DNA of 64,000 nucleotides, taken from positions 620,001 through 684,000 of the forward strand of contig CAVOHB010000006.1 in NCBI GenBank assembly GCA_963695705.1. Reading direction: 5' to 3'. The position numbers were made by a program, and so were the translations under genes. Shown here piece after piece: positions 1 through 8,960 of the stretch. The DNA is from JBKPNJ01 sp963695705. Lineage in GTDB: Bacteria > Actinomycetota > Actinomycetes > Propionibacteriales > Nocardioidaceae. The notes under the pieces were generated by a model, which worked only from the letters and a program-made list of their open reading frames with translations, did no database searches and was not told the origin of the DNA. The stretch's first letter is position 1; each line of letters opens with the position of its first letter.

Positions 1-867
1 GACCATCTCGGGCACCAGATCGATCCTCGGACCGGGAAGCGCGGTGTCCGTGGCCGCGTGGGCCCAGGGGCCGGCCAGCAGGCGATGGGGCACGCCGGAC
101 CGGCGAAGGGCCTCCACCGTGCGGAACGAGTTGTTCCGGTAGCCGTCCGCCCAGCCCGCCACCAGCATCACCGGACACTGGATGCGGCCGTAGTCCGGTC
201 GTACCGAGCCGTGCCGCCAGTAGTCCCCGTCGAGCTGCTGGTCGAGCCAGGTCAGCAACCAGGGCTCGCAGGTGTCGATCCGGCGCAGCCACTCGGCTCG
301 CCAATCGTCCCCCCAAAGATCCGGAACCGGCGGCAGCGCGTTCATCGGGGTCATGTAGTGGCAGTAGTCGAGCAGGTCGAGAAGTCGCAATGCGCCGCCG
401 CGGTAGTGCACGTCATCGGTGTAACGATCATCGGTCGCATAGATCGCGATGACCGCCTTGAGCCGGGGCGGCCGCTCGCACGCCATCTGCAGGGAGTTGA
501 AGCCCGAGTACGACGTGCCGTACATGCCGATGTTGCCGTCGCACCATTGCCGGTCGGCCAGCCAGTCGATGACCGCCGCGAGGTCCTGCTGCTCGCGCGT
601 CGGATACTCGTCGGTCGCGTCGCCGCCCGAGGAACCGGTCCCGCGAAGGTCGAGGCGGCAGACCGCGTACGCGTGCTCGTCCCGCAGCCGTACGTACTCC
701 GGCCGGTAGGACGCGGTCAGGTCGTCCTTGCGGTAGGGCAGCGCCTCGAGCAGGCACGGCTGAGGCCCGTGGGACGCGTCGGGCACGTACAGGGTGGCAG
801 CGAGCTCGATCCCGTCCTCCATCGGGATGCGGACGTCACTTCGTCGGCCCCCGCCGACCCGAGACAT
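1..867 (-). CDS. CocE/NonD-family serine hydrolase (X-Pro dipeptidyl-peptidase-like), C-terminus cut by window edge
   Basis: Reading leftward from ATG at 867 gives 289 residues with no stop before the window edge. The alpha/beta-hydrolase N-terminal domain shows the nucleophile elbow GTSYSG, the upstream DLRGTGSSGG strand-loop, and, further on, GWADGY and GPWAHA, which carry the expected catalytic Asp and His. This is the CocE/NonD pattern; members hydrolyse esters, amides or acyl-Pro peptides, and the substrate cannot be told here. The start lies 1 nt beyond the stop of the P1-peptidase gene, so the two are probably co-transcribed and translationally coupled. The beta-sandwich C-terminal domain is expected outside the window. 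Confidence 0.88.
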   Translation of the reverse strand, partial: MSRVGGGRRSDVRIPMEDGIELAATLYVPDASHGPQPCLLEALPYRKDDLTASYRPEYVRLRDEHAYAVCRLDLRGTGSSGGDATDEYPTREQQDLAAVIDWLADRQWCDGNIGMYGTSYSGFNSLQMACERPPRLKAVIAIYATDDRYTDDVHYRGGALRLLDLLDYCHYMTPMNALPPVPDLWGDDWRAEWLRRIDTCEPWLLTWLDQQLDGDYWRHGSVRPDYGRIQCPVMLVAGWADGYRNNSFRTVEALRRSGVPHRLLAGPWAHAATDTALPGPRIDLVPEMV

Positions 868-868
868 C

Positions 869-1954
869 TCAGAGCCGACCGTGATCGCCGAGCAGGCGTA
901 CGACTTGCTCCACCGGCAGACCCTCACTCACATGGCCACCTCGGCCCACGGTCGTGCGCGAGGCCAGCATCGAGTTGAGCACAGCCTCCTCACTTGCCTC
1001 CACGACGGCTTCGAACAACGGATCCAGAGCCCGCAAGGACATCGGACGTGTCGCCTCGTACTCACCTTGTCGGTCCAAGCGCAGACCGGTTGCGCAGCCC
1101 ATGAAGATCTCGCCGCTGCCGTTGTGGGCGACGGATCCGGTCCGGGCCAGGCCGAGCCCGATTCGGCGGGCCAGTCGGGCGCAGCCGGCTCCGTCGACGG
1201 CGGCGTCGGTCACCGCAATGCCGATGCACGAGCCGGCAGGCGGACGCGGAGCAGGCTCCCCGGACACCGCCGGCAGCAGCCGGCCGACCGGGACCCCGTC
1301 GACCGTCAAGCGATGCCGCTCGCCGAAGTTGGTCATCAACAAGACAGCGACCGTGTGGCCCTCCCCAGTGATCCGGGACGCGGTGCCGATCCCGCCCTTG
1401 AACCCCAGACATGACATTCCCGTGCCCGACCCGACGCTGCCCTCCTCGGGTGGAGTGTCGCTGCCCCGAGACTCTCGGGCCTGCGCCCATGCTGACGCGA
1501 CGTCGTCGCGGGTCACCTGCATCCGCCGGGCGTCGTTGAGGAATGAGTCGTCGCACTCGGCGACCACGGGGATGATGAAGTCCTCGGCGACTTCGGGATG
1601 CTCCTCGAGCATCAGCTCGCAGGCCGCGTCGTAGACGCGGCCGAGCTGCAGGGTCGACGTCAAGCAGATCGGTGTCTCGAGAATCCCGCACTCCGCCGCG
1701 GTGATGAATCCGGTGCACTCACCGGCGCCGTTGAGAACGGCTCCGCCGGCCGGGACCAGTCGCGCGAAGGCGTCATCGGCGATCATGAGCACCGTCACAC
1801 CGGTACGGGCGACGCCGCGTCCATCCGGTGGGTCCGGCTCGTCGCGATGCACGGTGGCGTGCCCGAGACCCACACCGTTCACGTCCAGGACCGAGTTGGT
1901 CGGCCCGGAGGGCATCTGCCCGATCCTGATTCCCAAGTCAGTAGCGCGGGGCAT
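869..1954 (-). CDS. P1/DmpA-family (S58) aminopeptidase
   Basis: The 361-residue product has the DmpA/beta-aminopeptidase fold signature: an N-terminal DLGIRIG and VGLGHATV region, a central GSVGSGTGMSCLGFKGGIGTA stretch (glycine-rich, the usual autoproteolysis area precedes a Ser) and a late GSGEIFMG motif. Family enzymes self-cleave into alpha and beta chains and remove N-terminal residues, including D- or beta-amino acids, from peptides. I chose ATG 1954 because homology begins at MPRATDLG and the upstream extension overlaps the divergent gene. It heads a two-gene unit with the CocE-like hydrolase, which suggests a peptide or amide degradation pair. Substrate not predictable. Confidence 0.85.
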   Translation of the reverse strand: MPRATDLGIRIGQMPSGPTNSVLDVNGVGLGHATVHRDEPDPPDGRGVARTGVTVLMIADDAFARLVPAGGAVLNGAGECTGFITAAECGILETPICLTSTLQLGRVYDAACELMLEEHPEVAEDFIIPVVAECDDSFLNDARRMQVTRDDVASAWAQARESRGSDTPPEEGSVGSGTGMSCLGFKGGIGTASRITGEGHTVAVLLMTNFGERHRLTVDGVPVGRLLPAVSGEPAPRPPAGSCIGIAVTDAAVDGAGCARLARRIGLGLARTGSVAHNGSGEIFMGCATGLRLDRQGEYEATRPMSLRALDPLFEAVVEASEEAVLNSMLASRTTVGRGGHVSEGLPVEQVVRLLGDHGRL

Positions 1955-1991
1955 ACCGGCATCTTGCCGCATGCCTGACATTCTGACGACC

Positions 1992-3059
1992 ATGGAGCAG
2001 ACGACCATCGAGCCGGTGCCGGTGGTGTGGTCCCCGACAACGCTCGACCATGATCCTGAGCGCGAGATCTGGGTGGGAGTCGAGACCGCGGGCACGGAGG
2101 TGCCGGATCGGGTGACCTCGATCCGCGACCATCTCGTGGCGAACGGCCATCGGTTGGTCGCGGCCGCCGTGCATGATGATGCCGTACTCGAGCAGGTGCA
2201 CGAACGGGCGTTTCTGGAGCATCTACGGACGGTCTATGCGACCTGGGTGTCTTCGGGGTTCGTCGACGACCCGGGGCAGGATCGGGTGGTGCCCTACGTG
2301 TTCCCCACGGAAGCGATGCTCGGACCGATTCCGGCGCACCGGGCAACCGCGATCCACGGCCGGGCAGGCCAGTTCTGCTACGACACGATGACCCTCGTCG
2401 GTCCAGGCACCTGGGAGGCGGCCCGCGCCGCGGTGGACTGCGCGCTCAGCGCCGTCGATCTGGTGAGCGCCGGTGCAGATGCTGCGTACGCCCTGTGCCG
2501 TCCTCCCGGCCACCACGTCACACGGAGCGCGTACGGCGGATCGTGCTATCTGAACAACGCGGCGGTGGCGGCCCAGGCGCTGATCGGCGCGGGGCATGGC
2601 CGGGTGGCGGTCGTCGACGTCGACGCCCACCACGGCAACGGAACGGCGGCCATCTTCTACGACCGGTCAGATGTCTTCTACGGGTCGATCCATGTCGACC
2701 CGGCCGCCGGCTGGTTTCCGCACTTCGTCGGGCACGCGGACGAAACCGGTGCCGGCCCGGGGGACGGGACCACGCTGAACATCCCACTGCGTCCGGGCAC
2801 CGGCGACGCGGAGTTCCTCGCGGGCCTGGATCGAGTAATCGCGGCGGTCGTCGAGCACGGGTCGACGGCGCTGGTCGTGTCACTCGGCGTCGATGCAGCG
2901 GCCGACGACCCCGAAAGTCCGCTGCGGGTGACCGCCGCCGGTTATGCGCGGGCGGGCTCGCTGCTCATGCATGAGATGGGCCTGCCGGTCGTCGCGGTCC
3001 AGGAGGGCGGCTACCACCTGCCGACACTCGGCCCACTGGTCCAGGGCTTCTTGCGGTGA
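1992..3059 (+). CDS. Histone deacetylase-family amidohydrolase
   Basis: A 355-residue zinc hydrolase of the HDAC/acetoin-utilisation/acetylpolyamine amidohydrolase superfamily. Visible are PPGHH (active-site His pair), DVDAHHGNGT (zinc ligands Asp and His) and EGGYH near the C-terminus. The second ligand loop reads GVDAAADDPESPL, a small departure from the common GFDAHxxDP. Bacterial members deacetylate polyamines or other small acetyl-lysine-like compounds. ATG 1992 is chosen; an in-frame ATG at 1971 is possible, leaving only 16 nt to the divergent peptidase start, so one or both transcripts may be nearly leaderless. Confidence 0.9.
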   Translation: MEQTTIEPVPVVWSPTTLDHDPEREIWVGVETAGTEVPDRVTSIRDHLVANGHRLVAAAVHDDAVLEQVHERAFLEHLRTVYATWVSSGFVDDPGQDRVVPYVFPTEAMLGPIPAHRATAIHGRAGQFCYDTMTLVGPGTWEAARAAVDCALSAVDLVSAGADAAYALCRPPGHHVTRSAYGGSCYLNNAAVAAQALIGAGHGRVAVVDVDAHHGNGTAAIFYDRSDVFYGSIHVDPAAGWFPHFVGHADETGAGPGDGTTLNIPLRPGTGDAEFLAGLDRVIAAVVEHGSTALVVSLGVDAAADDPESPLRVTAAGYARAGSLLMHEMGLPVVAVQEGGYHLPTLGPLVQGFLR

Positions 3060-3105
3060 GAAAACCTGGTGCACCGCGTTGCCCGGGTCGGGCATCCTGA
3101 CCGCC

Positions 3106-4038
3106 ATGGACCTGCAGCTCCCACGTCCGTTCACCTGCCGGCCTTTGCGTTTCGAGGACGCGCAGGCCGTCACCGACGTGACGGCTCAGACCGAGAAACA
3201 CGATCTCGGCGAGGTACTCGTGGAGCTGGAGGACATCCTCGGCCATTGGCAGCGACCGAGCTTGGACCTTGCCACCGACAGCCTGGGTGTGTTCGACGAC
3301 CACTTGGTGGCGTACGGGGAGGTCTACAAGGGGCAGCGAGCCGAGGTCTGCGTACTCCCGAGCCATCGCGGTCTCGGCCTCGGGAGCGCATTGATGCGGT
3401 GGACCTGGGGCGTCGCAATCGCACACGGCCGCCCCTACGTTGGTCAGACCGTGAGTGCGGATCAGTCGGATGCCCGGGAGTTGTTCCGGGCGAACGGATA
3501 CGACGAGCTCTACACGGCGTGGATCTTGGAGTTCCCCGAGGACGCAGAGATCGTGGCCAGCCCGCTGCCGGCGGGCACGACCATCCGACCGTACGTGCCC
3601 GGTCGCGAGGAGCATGCGGCGTACGAGGTGATCGACAACGCCTTCAACGAGTGGCCGAACCGCGATCCCTCCACGTATGAGGACTGGGCACCCACGGTGG
3701 TCGGCAGGCCGGGCTTCGAGCCCTGGCAGCTGCTGCTTGCCGTCGAGGATGATGGGCAGGTCGTCGGCGCCTGCTACGTCAGCCCGCTCGACGACGCTGG
3801 CTGGATCGACCAGATCGCCGTTCGGAGCGATCGGCGTGGCCAGGGGCTCGGCCGGGCGCTGCTGGTGGCGGCGTTCACCGAGGCCCGGACTCGCGGGGCA
3901 ACCAAGTCGGTCCTGTCGACGGACTCCCGGACCGGCGCATTGAGCCTTTACGAGCACGTGGGAATGCGCATCAAGCAGTCGTTCGTGCACTGGGCCAAGC
4001 AGCTCGGCACCGAGTCAGCGGTCGCTTCCGGGAGCTAG
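3106..4038 (+). CDS. Tandem-GNAT N-acetyltransferase
   Basis: 310 residues with two GNAT folds. The first half has a degenerate acetyl-CoA loop (PSHRGLGLGSAL, about residues 84-95); the second has a clean V-x-x-x-x-R-x-x-G-x-G/A motif, VRSDRRGQGLGRALL, about residues 240-254. Double-GNAT proteins in actinomycetes acetylate antibiotics, mycothiol precursors or unknown amines; the substrate is not evident here. The gene follows the HDAC-family gene by 46 nt on the same strand, giving a possible acetylase/deacetylase neighbourhood, but no functional link is shown. Confidence 0.85.
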   Translation: MDLQLPRPFTCRPLRFEDAQAVTDVTAQTEKHDLGEVLVELEDILGHWQRPSLDLATDSLGVFDDHLVAYGEVYKGQRAEVCVLPSHRGLGLGSALMRWTWGVAIAHGRPYVGQTVSADQSDARELFRANGYDELYTAWILEFPEDAEIVASPLPAGTTIRPYVPGREEHAAYEVIDNAFNEWPNRDPSTYEDWAPTVVGRPGFEPWQLLLAVEDDGQVVGACYVSPLDDAGWIDQIAVRSDRRGQGLGRALLVAAFTEARTRGATKSVLSTDSRTGALSLYEHVGMRIKQSFVHWAKQLGTESAVASGS

Positions 4039-4052
4039 TGGTCGCCTCCCGA

Positions 4053-4936
4053 CTAGTGATGCTGGCCGGAGAGCGCGGGCGTGGCTTCGGCGACGTACAG
4101 CTGTGTCGTAGGACCGGGGATCGTGATCGTCTCTGGAATCGCCTGCCATGATCCGCCGGCGACCCGGAAACTGGCCGTATAGACGACGTCGACGCTTGGT
4201 CTCACCGTGACGTGTGCGTCGGTGAAGGGATGTGTGACATCACCGTCGGGATAGGGCGCCCCCGCCGTCGTCGTCGTCACACCTTGGCCGTCCCCGAAAT
4301 GCCAGCCGTACTTGGTCGGTCGGGCCAGCACCTCGACCCGCTGGCCGAGCAGAGTGATCGTTGTGCTGAATCGCTCCGGTTTGGTGTAGAAGTACGTCGG
4401 CAGGTTTACCAGCGTCTTCGTGTCCGGTTGTACGCGGACCGTCAGGGCCGGCAAGCCGACCCGTCTGATGGCGCGCAGCACGACATCAGGCGTGACGATC
4501 GGCAGGTTGCTGACGACAGGAGGAGGCGGGCGCGACCAGCATGCGACGCCGGCGAGTGTCCATTCTCCAAAGCTCGCGGGGACACCACGGACTACGTGAA
4601 CTTCACGAGAGTATTCGAACCACCTGGTCTCACCCGGTCGCAGGCACTGTTGTGCCCCTTCGCACGACGTGACCTGTCCCGTGGGGCTGTTGACGTCGGC
4701 GGCCGCGCAGGCCGGAATCCATTTCACCTCTTGGTACGTGTAGTTCTGATCGACGACTGAATCGATGATCCATTGGTGCTTCCGTCCTGGCAGTTCACCA
4801 AGCCGATCGAGGATTTCAGTATCGAGACGTCGACCTCCACCGTCGGCCGAATCGGGCAGCCAGCGCAGATGCCGGGGCAGGTTGGAGGCTTGAAGTCCGC
4901 AAGCACGAGCAACGATGGCGGCAAGCTTGGCGGCAA
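4053..4936 (-). pseudogene. Secreted PKD-like/hypothetical protein, frameshifted
   Basis: The last 224 codons (4727 to 4053, GTG) form an open frame with TLVNLPTYFYT, YGWHFGDGQG and YPDGDVTHPF, a layout I associate with secreted actinobacterial proteins carrying a PKD-like domain. The N-terminal part is in another frame (from about 4936) with a hydrophobic start PPSLPPSLLVLADF and VEVDVSI. The two frames join near 4745, where SSIQ in one frame lines up with DSVVDQNYTYQ in the other. Either a frameshifted pseudogene or a sequencing indel. It lies directly after the DUF6318-like lipoprotein locus in the same direction. Name uncertain; the broken frame is directly visible. Confidence 0.55.
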
Positions 4937-4984
4937 GTCGGTAGCCTCATTCCACTCGGTCGATTCTGTGCGTCACAAGGCCGC

Positions 4985-5520
4985 GCGCCGACCTGGCGAG
5001 CCAACATGAGAAGTTCGTAACTCCCGGCAGGCTTGTACTCGACGTTGGCACTCGCTCGTGGCTGAACAGCGGACCCTCTCGGAAGACGTTCGATTTCAAG
5101 GATGTCGCCACGGGTCGGATTCGATGCGCCAGAATCCACGAGCGTCAACGTGGAGTCACCGTCCAACCTGCGCGTCTTATGTACCCTCCGTTCGCATAGG
5201 TTCGTGCGATATTAGACTCGTCAATGTGCCGGCCACTGTACAGCCGATCGCTGAGCAAGGGCCTGCAGGTCGCACGACGTGTCGCCGGTGGTCGTGGCCG
5301 AGTTCAGCGCAGCAACCCAGGCGCGCACGAACTGTTTCGGCCCTTGAGGCGGTGTCGGGCTGCTGGACGTTGGAGACGGATCGGGGGTCGTGGCCGGCAC
5401 GCTACTGATCGTGGCCGTCGGCGGCGAGGCAGGATCGGCAGCCGCGTTCGGATCGCCGCTACATGCGGCGAGCGAGATGATCACGGCCAGCCCGATGACC
5501 GAGGAGCCAATCGTCCGCAT
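4985..5520 (-). pseudogene. DUF6318-like lipoprotein, frameshifted
   Basis: From ATG 5520 the product begins with a lipoprotein signal ending LAAC, then a Pro/Ser/Thr-rich linker and FVRAWVAALNSATTTGDTS, the usual opening of DUF6318 domains. The frame then runs into a stop at 5221-5223. The expected continuation, HIDESNIARTYANGGYIRRAGWTV, sits immediately downstream in a different frame (about 5228-5150), and a third frame carries VEYKPAGSYELLMLARQVG (about 5045-4990). At least two indels are needed to restore one protein of about 180 residues. Domain assignment is from memory of the family. An intact copy would be a surface lipoprotein of unknown role. Confidence 0.55.
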
Positions 5521-6353
5521 CGAAACTCCAGCAAGCGAGCAAGGATCAGCCGACACCGTACCCATGCATGAGCTGAACCGACAGTCCAAATCAGTGGTCT
5601 GTGGATTCAGTACCGACACGACGTCATCTTTGGTCACGACAGCCTCACCGATCCCATGAGTCACGCGGACAGGGTTCGTCGGTCAGGTTCGCCATCCCGG
5701 GTCGACCGGCCCACCAAGACCCGAACCACCATTAGTGACTTGATGACGAGCCATCCGACGGTTGTCACCCGATCTCGAGGGAACTGATCCATCCGGGCCA
5801 CCGGAAGGAGTCGCTCGCTGGAGGCCGACGACGACCGCTTTCGTCGGGATTGCTCAGATGTGTGCGGTACCTGAGGGTTACCCGGGCCTACTACCCGCAA
5901 CAACCGCACAATTCCTGCCGCTGCGGCACCGTCCGTGGTTGCGCCCGGAGACCGGACAGACCGTTATGCGCAGTACCTGGTCATCGGCCAGCCCCGGTGT
6001 CAGGTGGTCGTGGCAACAGCTGCGCAGTCCGCACAGCGCCGCCGGATTGCGCGGAACTGGTCTTTAACGCGAGGGCTTGGTGCTGGCAGGCGGGTTTGTG
6101 GAGGATGGTACGTCTGTGGTGACGAACATCCGCCACAGATACCTGCTACCCCGCGATCCGACACTGAAGAAGCTCCGCCGACGGGACTGCGCCCCGGCGG
6201 CGCCGACCGTGGATCGTCGGGGTTCGACGACCAACCTACGGTCTCCCCCTGGCCCATCTGCAACAGCGACTGCGCACCTTCCAACATCGAAAGGAGTCGG
6301 ATGCCGGGGGTGGGGGCTCGCCATGCTGGACCGCGCCGGCCGGCCCACCGAGA
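5521..6353. other. Gene-free interval with one repeat element
   Basis: No frame in this 830-nt stretch shows recognisable protein conservation, a convincing ribosome site or strong third-position GC bias over any length. It holds the 61-bp palindromic element at 6087-6147 and, directly after it, a single CGCGATCCGACACT unit (6152-6165) matching the units that are arrayed elsewhere in the window. It separates the frameshifted lipoprotein locus from arfB. Confidence 0.5.
6087..6147 (+). repeat. 61-bp palindromic interspersed repeat, copy 1
   Basis: By eye 58 of 61 positions match the reverse complement of 47241-47301. The core folds as an imperfect hairpin: GGTACGTCTGTGG on one side and CCACAGATACC on the other, around a loop of about a dozen bases. 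It is intergenic here. Two copies in opposite orientation 41 kb apart point to a REP/MITE-like element. The short open frames across both copies (GGFVED...TSVVT) are a consequence of the repeat, not evidence for a protein. Confidence 0.7.
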
Positions 6354-6779
6354 CTAGGTCTCAGCTGACGGAGGGCGCCTCATCCGCTTGATGTTGCTGC
6401 GTACCCGTTTCGCATCGAGACGGCGCTGTCGCGCGCCTCGGCTCGGCCTGGTGGGTTGTCGGCGGGGACCCGGGGGCGCGATGGCCTCGACCAGGGTCGT
6501 ACGCATCCGGTTCAATGCCGCCTGCCGATTGCGCCATTGCGAACGGTGCTCCGATGCCACGACGGTCAGCACGCCCCGAACGAGTCGGCCCTCGAGGTTC
6601 GCCAGCGCACGTGCCCGCAGGTGGTCTGGGAGTGCTGTCGAGCTGGCGAGGTCGTACGAGAGTTCGACGCGAGAGTCAGTCGTATTGACCGACTGGCCAC
6701 CCGGCCCGCCGGAGCGTGAGAAACGCCACTGCAACTCCGCGGCCGGTATCACGGCACCGGGGAGAGACAGGTCGTCCAC
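6354..6779 (-). CDS. arfB: Alternative ribosome-rescue factor ArfB (peptidyl-tRNA hydrolase, YaeJ/ICT1 family)
   Basis: 141 residues, the usual ArfB length. The catalytic GGQ lies in SRSGGPGGQSVNTTDSRVEL (about residues 21-40), followed by a compact RF1-like domain 3 fold and a Lys/Arg-rich tail (ARQRRLDAKRVRSNIKRMRR) that in the family enters the empty mRNA channel of stalled ribosomes. ArfB hydrolyses peptidyl-tRNA on non-stop complexes. Stands alone, opposite in direction to the metalloprotease downstream. Confidence 0.93.
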   Translation of the reverse strand: MDDLSLPGAVIPAAELQWRFSRSGGPGGQSVNTTDSRVELSYDLASSTALPDHLRARALANLEGRLVRGVLTVVASEHRSQWRNRQAALNRMRTTLVEAIAPPGPRRQPTRPSRGARQRRLDAKRVRSNIKRMRRPPSAET

Positions 6780-6962
6780 GGCTCGATCCTTGCAGGTCTA
6801 TCGAGGATGATCTCCAAGATTTCTGAGCGAAACTGCAGGTCGAGCAGTCAGCCAGCCCCGTTACGTTTTGGTTCCACCCCCTGACAAGATGGCGGATTGC
6901 GACGAGTATGAGAGAGCAAATCCCATCGGCCACGGTGGCTCGGTGGCCGAAAGGGGAACCGA

Positions 6963-7946
6963 ATGAGAAGAGTGTTACTCGGCAGCCTGGCGACGTTCGC
7001 GCTGCTCAGCAGTGGGCTGGCCTCGCCAGCTCTGAGTTCTGTCGCGGTGGACCGTGGCGGTCACAGTCATCGTCATGCTGCGACGTCTCCAACCAAGGCA
7101 ATGCCGGGAAACCACATCTGGCGGGATCCCGAGATGCTCACGCCCAAGGAGGCAGCCGCGCTCCATAGGCGACAGGAGCAGATCCTCGCCCACAGCGGTC
7201 TCAAGGTCAGTGCACGGCCGAACGCTTCCGTGACCATCCCGATCGACTTTCACGGGATCACCGATCGCAAGGGTCACGGCTTCGTATCCAAGGCGCGCAT
7301 CCACCGGCAGATCAGGGTGCTCAACCGGGCGTACGGCGGACGGACGAGTCGACACGCGGCTGACACGCCGTTCCGTTTCCGGCTCAACTCCATCACTCGC
7401 ACCAAGAACGACCGCTGGTTCAACGCGAGTGGGCTCACGAAGAAGGGCAACACCCGGTTGCGTCACATGCAGCGGGCGCTGCACGTGGGTAACACCCGTC
7501 ACTTGAACTTGTACACCGTCGGGCCCGGATTCCAACTACTCGGGTTCGCCTATCTGCCGGCGACGTCACCGCTGAAGCTCGACGGAGTCGTGGTCTGGGG
7601 CGCTTCGCTGCCCGGTGGCAACGCCAACCTCGGTAAGGGAGAGGTGTACAACCAGGGCGACACCGCGACCCACGAGGTCGGTCACTGGCTCAACCTTCAA
7701 CACACGTTCCAGGGAAGTTGCAGCGGTCTCAACGACTACGTCACCGACACACCGCGGCAGATGGCTGGAGACAACATCTTTGAGGACGCCACGTTCAACA
7801 CCTGCGGCACACCCAACGGTCCGAGCGACCCGGGGCACAACTTCATGAACTACGCCGACGACCCGTACCTCAACCAGTTCACAGTGGGTCAACGAGACCG
7901 CATGAACACCGCCTGGTACATCAGGGAGGCCCTAGCGCTCTCCTGA
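6963..7946 (+). CDS. Secreted M43-family zinc metalloprotease
   Basis: 327 residues. A signal peptide (MRRVLLGSLATFALLSSGLA, Ala-rich exit) is followed by a pro-region and a catalytic domain with HEVGHWLNLQH, the metzincin zinc site with Asn where many relatives have Gly. The Met-turn is NFMNYADD. Cysteines after the zinc site (FQGSCSG, FNTCGTP) fit a disulfide as in pappalysin/cytophagalysin-type M43 enzymes. A clear ribosome site AAAGGGGAACCG precedes ATG 6963. Exported protease acting outside the cell; substrate unknown. Confidence 0.88.
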   Translation: MRRVLLGSLATFALLSSGLASPALSSVAVDRGGHSHRHAATSPTKAMPGNHIWRDPEMLTPKEAAALHRRQEQILAHSGLKVSARPNASVTIPIDFHGITDRKGHGFVSKARIHRQIRVLNRAYGGRTSRHAADTPFRFRLNSITRTKNDRWFNASGLTKKGNTRLRHMQRALHVGNTRHLNLYTVGPGFQLLGFAYLPATSPLKLDGVVVWGASLPGGNANLGKGEVYNQGDTATHEVGHWLNLQHTFQGSCSGLNDYVTDTPRQMAGDNIFEDATFNTCGTPNGPSDPGHNFMNYADDPYLNQFTVGQRDRMNTAWYIREALALS

Positions 7947-7963
7947 TCGGTTAGCACAGCAAA

Positions 7964-7999
7964 CAAAGGCAGGCTGCCCGGACGGGCAGCCTGCCTTTG
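7964..7999. terminator. Bidirectional intrinsic terminator between convergent genes
   Basis: A perfect 17-bp inverted repeat (CAAAGGCAGGCTGCCCG and its complement) with a 2-nt spacer lies between the metalloprotease stop and the convergent DJ-1/PfpI gene. A-rich bases on the left arm and TTTG on the right arm give a short U-tract for both strands. Confidence 0.8.
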
Positions 8000-8011
8000 G
8001 CCTGAGGCCGG

Positions 8012-8556
8012 TCAGCTGGTGGCGAACGTCTTGACCAGAGTCGCATTGAACGCAGGCAGGTCGTCCGGCTTGCGTGACGTAATGAGGGAACCGTCGACGA
8101 CGACCTCCTCGTCCACCCAGGACGCCCCGGCATTGCGCAGGTCGGTCTGCAGGCTGGGCCACGACGTCAGCGTGCGGCCCCGTACCACGTCTGCCTCGAC
8201 CAACGTCCACGGCGCGTGACAGATCGCGGCGACCGGCTTGCCCGCGTCGAAGAACGCCCGGATGAAGCCGACCGCCTTGTCGTCCATCCGCAGCCGATCG
8301 GGGTTGGCAACACCGCCTGGCAGCACGAGTGCGTCATAGTCTCTTGCATCGGAGTCGGCGAAGGTCGCGTCGACCTCGAAGGTGTCGGCCTTTTCCAGGT
8401 GGTTGGCCGCCTGCACCTTCCCGGATTCGAGCGAGATGAGTTTCGGGGTCCTCCGGCCTGCTCGATGGCCCGCCAAGGTTCCGTCAGCTCCACCTGCTCG
8501 ATGCCCTCGTTTGCTACGGCGAAGGCGATGGTCTTGCCTCTGAGTTCGTCGGACAC
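8012..8556 (-). CDS. DJ-1/PfpI-family (type 1 glutamine amidotransferase-like) protein, one frameshift
   Basis: GTG 8556 (preceded by GAGGAGTAC) opens with ELRGKTIAFAVANEGIEQ, and the second half, in another frame, carries PGGVANPDRLR and the nucleophile elbow AICHAPW. The frames meet at about 8449, where EQAGG should pass straight into TPKLISLESG; adding one base in the GGAGGACCCC run restores a 182-residue protein of normal family length. Members include Pfp-like proteases, deglycases and YhbO-type stress proteins. A sequencing deletion is likelier than a true pseudogene because both halves are fully conserved. Convergent with the metalloprotease. Confidence 0.82.
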
Positions 8557-8689
8557 GTACTCCTCCTCGCTGTCTAGGTGCTTTCTCCCCACGCTAGGCG
8601 AGGCCGAGGAAGCCCGCCGGTCGACCACGAACAGTCACGACGCATGGTCACGCCAAGCCCGCCATCCCCAGGTGGCGGGTGGCCTCCGG

Positions 8690-8935
8690 GCCACTGCCGG
8701 GAATTGCGCAGTTGTTGGTCACGGTTGAGCGGCGGCAACTCTCATCGCCTGCACAATTCTGCGAAGTCAAGTAGCGCAGCGGTCGAGACGCCGGGCTCGA
8801 GCAACCGCGGCTGCCAGCCCTGGCGGCCGGAATCCGTGCCTATCGACGCCACAAGTTGTCGGAGGCGTGCAACAACTGTCGGATGGCAGGAAACAACTGT
8901 CGGATGGCGCGAAATAAGTGTCGGATCGCGAGGTG
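8690..8935 (+). repeat. Interspersed repeat element with a 21-bp-spaced array, copy A
   Basis: Starts with GTGCCGGGAATTGCGC-like sequence and ends with four units of the form ACAA(C/G)TGTCGGATGGCG whose GTCGGA cores begin at 8858, 8878, 8899 and 8920 (spacing 20-21 bp). Long stretches match the 30468-30836 element: the GCGCAGTTGTTGGTCACGG block, a CAACTCTCATCGCCTGCACA block and the CCGTGCCTA block before the array. It is intergenic, downstream of the DUF1206 gene. Confidence 0.75.
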
Positions 8936-8960
8936 GTCAGGTGGTGAGGGGGTCAGGTGG

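Noticed and set aside
8858..8930. CRISPR array
   Set aside because: The unit and spacing are about 21 bp with no unique spacers of 30 or more bases, and no cas genes occur in the window.
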